A stretch of DNA of 22,068 bases from CAYYKK01 sp964467935. Lineage in GTDB: Bacteria; Myxococcota_A; Polyangia; Polyangiales; Polyangiaceae. Where the stretch lies: contig CAYYKK010000101.1 in the NCBI GenBank assembly GCA_964467935.1, positions 1 through 22,068 of the forward strand, written 5' to 3'. A program made the translations under genes and the position numbers. This document shows positions 17,038 through 22,068 of this stretch, one piece after another (the first letter of the stretch is position 1; each line of letters begins with the position of its first letter). The notes below the pieces were generated by a model that saw only the letters and a program-made list of their open reading frames with translations, did no database searches and was not told where the DNA came from.

Positions 17038-19413
17038 CTATTGCGGGACGACGCATTGACCGCTGACCGCGGCCGAGACGTCGTTGTCGGTCCGGCACTC
17101 GTGCCACGCGTGCACCGGCATGCCGTCGTCGACGACCGCATAGACGGGCGTCATCCCGCTGGTGATCGCCGCGGGCGGCTGCGCGATCGGGAGCACGACG
17201 TTCTCGGCCTCGGCCGGATAGAGCGTCTTCGTCGTGGCGCCCGAGCCGAGGAGCGTCCCCGTGAGCGGCGTTCCCTCGTAGAAGCCGACGGCCACGCCCG
17301 CGGGCAGCGGCGCCGTCCCGAGGTTCCGCACGGTCGCGACGAGCGCGTAGCCCGAAGCGTCGCAGCGCGGCGCGACGCCGACCACCGCGTCCGGCGCGTC
17401 GAACACGCTCCCGGGCTGCCGATTCAATCGGTAGTTGTTGAGCCCCGGCTGGGTCCAGTTCTTCGGCTCGACGGCGGGCACCTGCCCCGACTCCGAGACG
17501 TTGGTGATGTGATAAGTGTGCTCGTTCCAGATGCGACGCGTGCGCACCCAGCCGCCGCCGGCGCTGCCGAGGATGCGAATCCCCGATTGCTTCGAGTTGT
17601 CGTCGGGGCACGTGATGCCGTACGCGTTCGAGGCGACGACGATGTCGGCCTGACCGTCGTTGTCGACGTCGGCCACGAGCGGATACTCCCAGAGCGTCCC
17701 GGTCGTGTTGCAGGTGCTCGGGATGAGGTTCTGACCGGTCGGCCCGTCGTACATCCAGAGGTGGTATTCGTCCGAATAGACGACCTCGGCCTTGCCGTCG
17801 CCGTTGAAGTCGAACACCGAGCTTCCGGTGACGGCGCTCGAGCAGTCGTGGGTGGTCTTGAACCAGAGCACGAGCGCGGTGTCCGCCACCGCGGGGTTCA
17901 TCATCTTCGCGCCGTCGAATACCACGTAGCCGACGGCCCCGGCGGCGCCCACGTCCGGCACGCCATCGCCGTTGAAGTCCGCGACCGTGGGCGGCCCGCC
18001 GCCGTATTCCTTGTTGGTGTTGCAATACGTGGCCGTGCTCGTGCCGTTGTTGATGTCGATCCCCTTGCGGATCACCTTGGCGTGGCTCGCGCTCGCCGCG
18101 TCGTAGCGGACGAGGCTCATCGTGTGAGGTCCGCTCGACGAGATCACGACGACCTCGGGGACGCCGTCGGCGTCGAAGTCGCCGATCGCGTGATAGCCCG
18201 GCGGGATCGCGTCCGGCCCGGTGCGCAAATCCCAAATGACGCTCCCGTCTGCGCGGTACGCGCGCTGACCGTCGGTGACGTCGAGCTTCCCGTCGCCGTC
18301 GAGATCCGAGAGGCCGGTGAGCTTGGCGCCGTACGTGGCGGCGGGGTCGAGGTTCTTCTTCACCGCGCCGGTCTGGCCGTCGAGGATGGTCCAGCCGATC
18401 ACGACCTCGGGGTGGCCGTCGCCGTCGAGATCGCCGATGACCGGAGCCTCGTAGCCGCAATGCACCTCCGTCGTGTCGGGGCTCGTCCAGAGGGTCGAGC
18501 CGTCGGCCTTGAAGGCGATGGCGCCCGTGTTCTGCGCGAGCGCGTCGCAGCACGCCGCGCCGTTGGGTCCGGGGTTCATGCAGCCGACGATCTCCGGGAC
18601 GCCGTCGCCGTCGAGGTCGGCCGCGGCGAGGCCGCCACCCGGCTGGACGACGTTGGGCTTCGCCCATTTGTCGACGAGCTGCCCGCCGACCACCGAGATG
18701 GCGTGGAGCGTCCCTTGTTTGTAATAAGCGCCGCCGGTGAAGGTGCTGAAGACGATCTCGGGGATGTCGTCTTGATTGACCTTCATGTCGCAGTTGTCGT
18801 CGTCGAGGTTGACGACGATGGGCGCCATCATGACGTCCGTCGAGTACGGCGGCGTGTTGTCGTGACCCCAATAGTACTTGACCGTCGGGGTGAAGTCGTT
18901 CTGCGGGTGGTATTCACATTTCGGGAGGCAGGTGACCGGGTTTCCGGGGTCCTGGCCCGGGGCGCACTCCGGCGGCAAGCTGAGGCACTTGCCGGTCGCG
19001 GGCACCACCCCGCCCTGGCACGAGCCGCCCGCGCCCATCGATCCAGGCGTGCCGAGCGCGTAGTCGCAATACGAGCCCGTGGGGCAGTCGCTCGCGTCGA
19101 CGCACGTGGCGCCCGGCGTCTCGCAGTGCAGGAAGTTGCAGACGTCGCTCGCGCCGCAGCACGCGTCGCCGCACGCGTTCGCGACCGGACAGCACGCGCC
19201 GCCCGCGCACACGCCCTTGCCCGTGGCGGGCGGGGCGAGATCGCACGGGGTGCCGACGGCGCACGCCGCGCCGCCTTGGCCGCCGGCGCCGCTCGTCGTG
19301 CTCGTCGCGCCTCCCGAGCCGGAGGAGCTCGAGGTGGTGCCTGTCGACGTGCCGCCGGAGCTGCAGGCGAAGACGAAGGCGGCGGAGAAGAGGAAGAGAG
19401 GAGCGCGTCGCAT
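17038..19413 (-). CDS. VCBS/FG-GAP repeat lipoprotein with Cys-rich head and CARDB-like C-terminus
   Basis: I start at the ATG at 19411-19413 (791 residues); the frame is open upstream inside dnaB, but only this start gives a signal with lipobox VFAC (Cys17). A Ser/Thr/Gly linker (18-48) leads to a Cys-rich region (51-166) in which runs such as GGACCPVANACGDACC and CVDASDCPTGSYC resemble myxobacterial disulfide-rich repeats. Then come about seven calcium-binding FG-GAP-type motifs: DLDGDGVPEIV, DLDGDGHPEVV, DLDGDGKLDVT, DFDADGVPEVV, DFNGDGVPDVG, DFNGDGKAEVV and DVDNDGQADIV, expected to build a beta-propeller. The last 120 residues (VATVRNLGTAPLPAGVAVGFYEG and on) look like a CARDB domain. It is probably an outer-surface adhesion or matrix protein. 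It starts 53 bases beyond the dnaB stop and converges on the DAC-like gene, 15 bases away. Confidence 0.9.
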   Translation of the reverse strand: MRRAPLFLFSAAFVFACSSGGTSTGTTSSSSGSGGATSTTSGAGGQGGAACAVGTPCDLAPPATGKGVCAGGACCPVANACGDACCGASDVCNFLHCETPGATCVDASDCPTGSYCDYALGTPGSMGAGGSCQGGVVPATGKCLSLPPECAPGQDPGNPVTCLPKCEYHPQNDFTPTVKYYWGHDNTPPYSTDVMMAPIVVNLDDDNCDMKVNQDDIPEIVFSTFTGGAYYKQGTLHAISVVGGQLVDKWAKPNVVQPGGGLAAADLDGDGVPEIVGCMNPGPNGAACCDALAQNTGAIAFKADGSTLWTSPDTTEVHCGYEAPVIGDLDGDGHPEVVIGWTILDGQTGAVKKNLDPAATYGAKLTGLSDLDGDGKLDVTDGQRAYRADGSVIWDLRTGPDAIPPGYHAIGDFDADGVPEVVVISSSGPHTMSLVRYDAASASHAKVIRKGIDINNGTSTATYCNTNKEYGGGPPTVADFNGDGVPDVGAAGAVGYVVFDGAKMMNPAVADTALVLWFKTTHDCSSAVTGSSVFDFNGDGKAEVVYSDEYHLWMYDGPTGQNLIPSTCNTTGTLWEYPLVADVDNDGQADIVVASNAYGITCPDDNSKQSGIRILGSAGGGWVRTRRIWNEHTYHITNVSESGQVPAVEPKNWTQPGLNNYRLNRQPGSVFDAPDAVVGVAPRCDASGYALVATVRNLGTAPLPAGVAVGFYEGTPLTGTLLGSGATTKTLYPAEAENVVLPIAQPPAAITSGMTPVYAVVDDGMPVHAWHECRTDNDVSAAVSGQCVVPQ

Positions 19414-19466
19414 GCGCCCATCGTACACGGAGGAGCGCGTCGCGTGGATCGCCCGTCGCCCCTCGC

Positions 19467-20972
19467 CTACTCGTCGTCGGCGAACTCGGGGTAGTCGCCC
19501 GGTTGGAGGTTGTCGAAGCGCGTGCAGGAGGCGGTGAAGCGCGTCAGCACCTTGCCGGTGGGGCCGTTTCGTTGCTTCGCGATGATGAGCTCGGCGATGC
19601 CTTTGAACTCGCTGTCCTGGTTGTAATACTCGTCGCGGTAGATGAAGACGATCATGTCGGCGTCCTGCTCGATGGCGCCCGACTCGCGCAGATCCGAGAG
19701 CTGCGGCCGCTTGTCCTTGCCGGCGCGCGTCTCGACGGCGCGGTTCAGCTGCGAGAGGGCGATGACCGGCACGCGCAGCTCCTTCGCGAGCTGCTTGAGA
19801 CCGCGGGAGATCTCGCTGATCTCCTGCTCGCGGCTGTTCGCGCCGGCGCGGCCGCTCATCAGCTGGAGGTAGTCGATGATGACGAGCCCCATGCGCTGCT
19901 CGGGGTGCTCGGCCGTCGCGGCGCGGTTGTACTCGGCCTGCATGCGGCGCACCTTGGCGCGGAGCTCTAGCAATCCGATGGCAGGTGTATCGTCGAGCCA
20001 AATGGGCAGCACGCTCAGCATCGACGCGGCCTCGGTGAGGCGCCGCCAGTCCTCGGGCGTGAGGTGACCGCCGCGCAGCTTGCCGACGTCGACGCGGCCC
20101 TCGGAGCACACCATGCGGGTCGCGAGCTGCTCACGGGGCATTTCGAGCGAGAACACCGCGACGCCGAACCCCGGCTCTTGCCGGTCCTCTTGCCCGCCGT
20201 AGCCGCGGTCTTGCGGGCCGGGCATGGTGATCGTGCGTGGGGACGCGACGTTCACGGCGAGGTTCAGGACGAACGACGTCTTGCCCATGCCGGGGCGAGC
20301 CGCGACGATCGTCAGGTCGCCGTCGTGGAGCCCGGCGGTCTTCTCGTCGAGCTTGGCGTAGCCCGTCGAGATGCCCGTGATCTGGTCGCCGCGCTCGGCG
20401 GCCTTGTTGATTTGCTCGAACGCGGCGCGGAGCACCTGGTGGATGGGCTGCGCGGAGTTCGACTCGACGGTGCGCGCGATCTCGTAGACGGCCTGCTCGG
20501 CGCCGTCGATGAACTCCTGGACCATGCCGACGTCGCCGTAGCCCTCGGCCGACACGCGCTGACACTCCGCGATGAGCCGACGGAGGCGCCACTTCTCGCG
20601 CACCGTCTTCGCGTGCGCGCCGACGTGCGCGACCGCGGGGGTCGCGTCGACGATCTGCGCGAGGTACGCGACGCCGCCGATCTGCGCGAGCTTCTCGCGA
20701 TCGCGGAGCCACGAGGCGATCTGCACCGTGTCGATCGGCTGGCTCGCGAGCGCGAGCGCCATGGCCGCCTCGAAGATGCGCCCGTTCGCCTCGCTGTAGA
20801 AGTGCTCGGGCTTCAGGATCTCGGCGACCTGATCGAGCGCGTCGCGCTTGAGCATGACGGCGGAGAGGACCGCCGCCTCCGCGTCGAGATCGTGGGGCGG
20901 GACGCGCCCGGCGATGACCGGGGGCTCTCGCGGCGTGAACTTGGAGCGCCGCTCGCCGGATTCAGCTCTCAC
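19467..20972 (-). CDS. dnaB: Replicative DNA helicase DnaB
   Basis: This is a 501-residue hexameric helicase that unwinds DNA at the fork. The N-terminal primase-interaction domain (PPHDLDAEAAVLSAVM on, about 25-165) is followed by the RecA-like domain: GISTGYAKLDEKTAGLHDGDL, Walker A ARPGMGKTS (225-233, Lys231), FSLEMPREQLATRM, Walker B LVIIDYLQLM (363-372), SQLNRAVE and the arginine-finger region RPQLSDLRESGAIEQDAD. Start: GTG at 20970-20972 with GAGGAG at ideal spacing. Odd feature: 26 extra residues (about 244-269, Gly/Pro/Gln-rich) lie between the helix after Walker A and the strand VAVFSLEM, and a smaller one near EHPEQ (355-359). It follows rplI, the classical rpsF-rpsR-rplI-dnaB order. 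Confidence 0.97.
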   Translation of the reverse strand: MRAESGERRSKFTPREPPVIAGRVPPHDLDAEAAVLSAVMLKRDALDQVAEILKPEHFYSEANGRIFEAAMALALASQPIDTVQIASWLRDREKLAQIGGVAYLAQIVDATPAVAHVGAHAKTVREKWRLRRLIAECQRVSAEGYGDVGMVQEFIDGAEQAVYEIARTVESNSAQPIHQVLRAAFEQINKAAERGDQITGISTGYAKLDEKTAGLHDGDLTIVAARPGMGKTSFVLNLAVNVASPRTITMPGPQDRGYGGQEDRQEPGFGVAVFSLEMPREQLATRMVCSEGRVDVGKLRGGHLTPEDWRRLTEAASMLSVLPIWLDDTPAIGLLELRAKVRRMQAEYNRAATAEHPEQRMGLVIIDYLQLMSGRAGANSREQEISEISRGLKQLAKELRVPVIALSQLNRAVETRAGKDKRPQLSDLRESGAIEQDADMIVFIYRDEYYNQDSEFKGIAELIIAKQRNGPTGKVLTRFTASCTRFDNLQPGDYPEFADDE

Positions 20973-21031
20973 AGGCTCTCCTCACGGTGTCCCGAGGTGG
21001 ACCCCAAGCTTTCCACAGAATCCCAAATGCA

Positions 21032-21059
21032 CGACACCCCGGATCGCTCCGGGGTGTCG
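21032..21059 (-). terminator. Strong hairpin between rplI and dnaB
   Basis: CGACACCCCGGA (21032-21043), TCGC, TCCGGGGTGTCG (21048-21059) is a perfect 12-base stem with a 4-base loop. On the minus strand it is followed by TGCATTTGGG, a weak T-tract. It lies 60 bases before the dnaB start and could terminate or attenuate the ribosomal transcript. Confidence 0.62.
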
Positions 21060-21156
21060 AACAATGACCTATCAGTTGCTCCTCACAGTGGAGGCTCGAC
21101 CCGACAGGAGGCGAACGAGCGGGGTTGGGGCCCCGCGCGCAGCGTTCGGGGAGGGG

Positions 21157-21193
21157 CCCCGCCTCGCGGGGAGGGGGCTTGTGAAGCCCCCTC
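21157..21193 (-). terminator. Double hairpin directly after rplI stop
   Basis: GAGGGGGCTT (21171-21180), GTG, AAGCCCCCTC (21184-21193) is a perfect 10-base stem with a 3-base loop, starting 2 bases beyond the rplI stop. A second hairpin, CCCCGC (21157-21162), CTC, GCGGGG (21166-21171), adjoins it. Neither has a T-run. They may protect the rplI 3' end or help terminate. Confidence 0.45.
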
Positions 21194-21195
21194 AG

Positions 21196-21648
21196 TCAAC
21201 GAGCAGCGACCTCGACCTGAATCGTCGCGGTGATCTGCGGCCCGAGGCGGACCGTGACCGGGTGCACGCCGAGCGACTTGAGCGGCTCGGTCGAGATGCG
21301 GCGGCGATCGACGACGAAGCCCTGCGCGGCGAGCGCCTCTTCGATGTCGCGGCTCGTCACCGAGCCGTAGAGCTTGTCGCCCTCGCCGACCTGGCGGCCG
21401 ATCGAGACCTTCAGGTTCGAGAGCTTCTGCGCGAGGTCGTTCGCTTCCTTCGAGAGCTTCGCCGCCTTCGCCTCGGCCACCTTCTTCTGGTGCTCGATGC
21501 GGGCGACGTTGCCTGCGGTGGCGCCGACGGCGAGACCGCGCGGAATGAGGTAGTTACGCGCGAAGCCCGGACGGACCTTCACGAGCTCGCCACTCTTTCC
21601 GAGGTTCGGCATGTCCTCGGTCAATACGACGTGGATGTGCGTTGCCAT
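21196..21648 (-). CDS. rplI: 50S ribosomal protein L9
   Basis: This 150-residue L9 binds 23S rRNA at the base of the L1 stalk. It shows the family's N-terminal domain (VVLTEDMPNLGKSGELVKVRPGFARNYL, then IPRGLAVGAT, about 8-43), the long connecting helix (about 47-78, IEHQKKVAEAKAAKLSKEANDLA) and the C-terminal domain with GDKLYGSVTSRDIEEAL and a VTVRLGPQITATIQVEV ending. The length is typical. A good AGGAG lies 7 bases before the ATG. It follows rpsR with an 11-base gap, so the two share a transcript. Confidence 0.97.
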   Translation of the reverse strand: MATHIHVVLTEDMPNLGKSGELVKVRPGFARNYLIPRGLAVGATAGNVARIEHQKKVAEAKAAKLSKEANDLAQKLSNLKVSIGRQVGEGDKLYGSVTSRDIEEALAAQGFVVDRRRISTEPLKSLGVHPVTVRLGPQITATIQVEVAAR

Positions 21649-21659
21649 GTGCGTGCTCC

Positions 21660-22013
<354 letters not shown>

Positions 22014-22016
22014 GGC

Positions 22017-22068
22017 TCAGCTCTCCTCGTCGTCGGAGGCGCCCTCGAGGGCCTCTTCTTCGTCCATC
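22017..22068 (-). CDS. rpsF: Probable 30S ribosomal protein S6, C-terminal end only
   Basis: Only the last 17 codons lie in the window. Read on the minus strand they end MDEEEALEGASDDEES and a TGA at 22017-22019. The acidic tail and the position just 3 bases before rpsR fit S6, which in several Deltaproteobacteria-type lineages has such an acidic end and which precedes rpsR in this cluster. The identity is inferred from gene order, as no S6 core is visible. The last bases of the frame hold the rpsR ribosome site. Confidence 0.6.
   Translation of the reverse strand, partial: MDEEEALEGASDDEES

Noticed and set aside
17041..19494. An 817-codon plus-strand open frame opposite the VCBS lipoprotein.
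   Set aside because: Same artefact: no motifs, biased composition, and it lies over a gene with clear domains.
20166..20243. A DnaB intein or a frameshifted insert.
   Set aside because: The extra segment is only 26 residues, in frame, without splicing motifs, and not at the usual intein site in Walker A.
21009..21017. A DnaA-box-like CTTTCCACA near dnaB.
   Set aside because: It differs from the consensus TTATCCACA at two positions, is single, and there is no AT-rich region or cluster, so it is not an origin.

Overview
The window is a GC-rich bacterial chromosome segment, almost certainly from a myxobacterium (Myxococcota, probably Polyangiales). The evidence is a very strong G/C third-position bias that creates long antisense open frames, an FG-GAP/VCBS lipoprotein with a Cys-rich head, an exported protein ending in a MYXO-CTERM-like sorting tail, a eukaryotic-type Ser/Thr kinase, and several small secreted or lipoproteins of no known function. 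I found no tRNA, rRNA, CRISPR array, insertion sequence or phage gene. Gene density and codon use look uniform, so this reads as ordinary chromosome.

Layout. 1-1699 (minus): an exported protein followed 6 bases later by a Ser/Thr kinase that runs off the left edge. 2024-3133 (plus): an alpha/beta hydrolase. 3173-3439 (minus): a small coiled-coil protein. 3519-4808 (plus): a DUF1704/MATCAP-type HExxxH metallopeptidase. 4821-5543 (minus): a CxxCH, Cys-rich, MYXO-CTERM-type surface protein. 5745-7802 (minus): the PrkA/YeaG AAA+ kinase with a good intrinsic terminator. 8131-9087 (plus): an exported protein. 9135-13221 (minus): four same-strand genes, namely a small EamA transporter, a lipoprotein, Sua5/TsaC and an M15-type murein peptidase, with a 15-bp tandem repeat before the last. 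13281-15067: a divergent SDR/LysR pair with a repeat-rich control region. 15120-17022 (plus): a small lipoprotein and a diadenylate-cyclase-like (DACNV-type) sensor protein. 17038-19413 (minus): the VCBS lipoprotein. 19467-22068 (minus): the conserved rpsF-rpsR-rplI-dnaB cluster, with strong hairpins between rplI and dnaB.

Functional links. The ribosomal protein/dnaB cluster is the housekeeping anchor. The LysR regulator most likely controls the divergent SDR. The kinase may be cotranscribed with the exported protein next to it. Much of the rest is envelope biology: two or three lipoproteins, an outer-surface protein and a murein peptidase. I see no multigene defence or biosynthetic system. 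The most interesting genes are the DAC-like nucleotide-sensor protein (15724-17022) and the MATCAP-like peptidase (3519-4808). The most interesting non-coding signals are the SDR/LysR control region, where the SDR ribosome binding site lies in a hairpin loop, and the hairpin cluster before dnaB.
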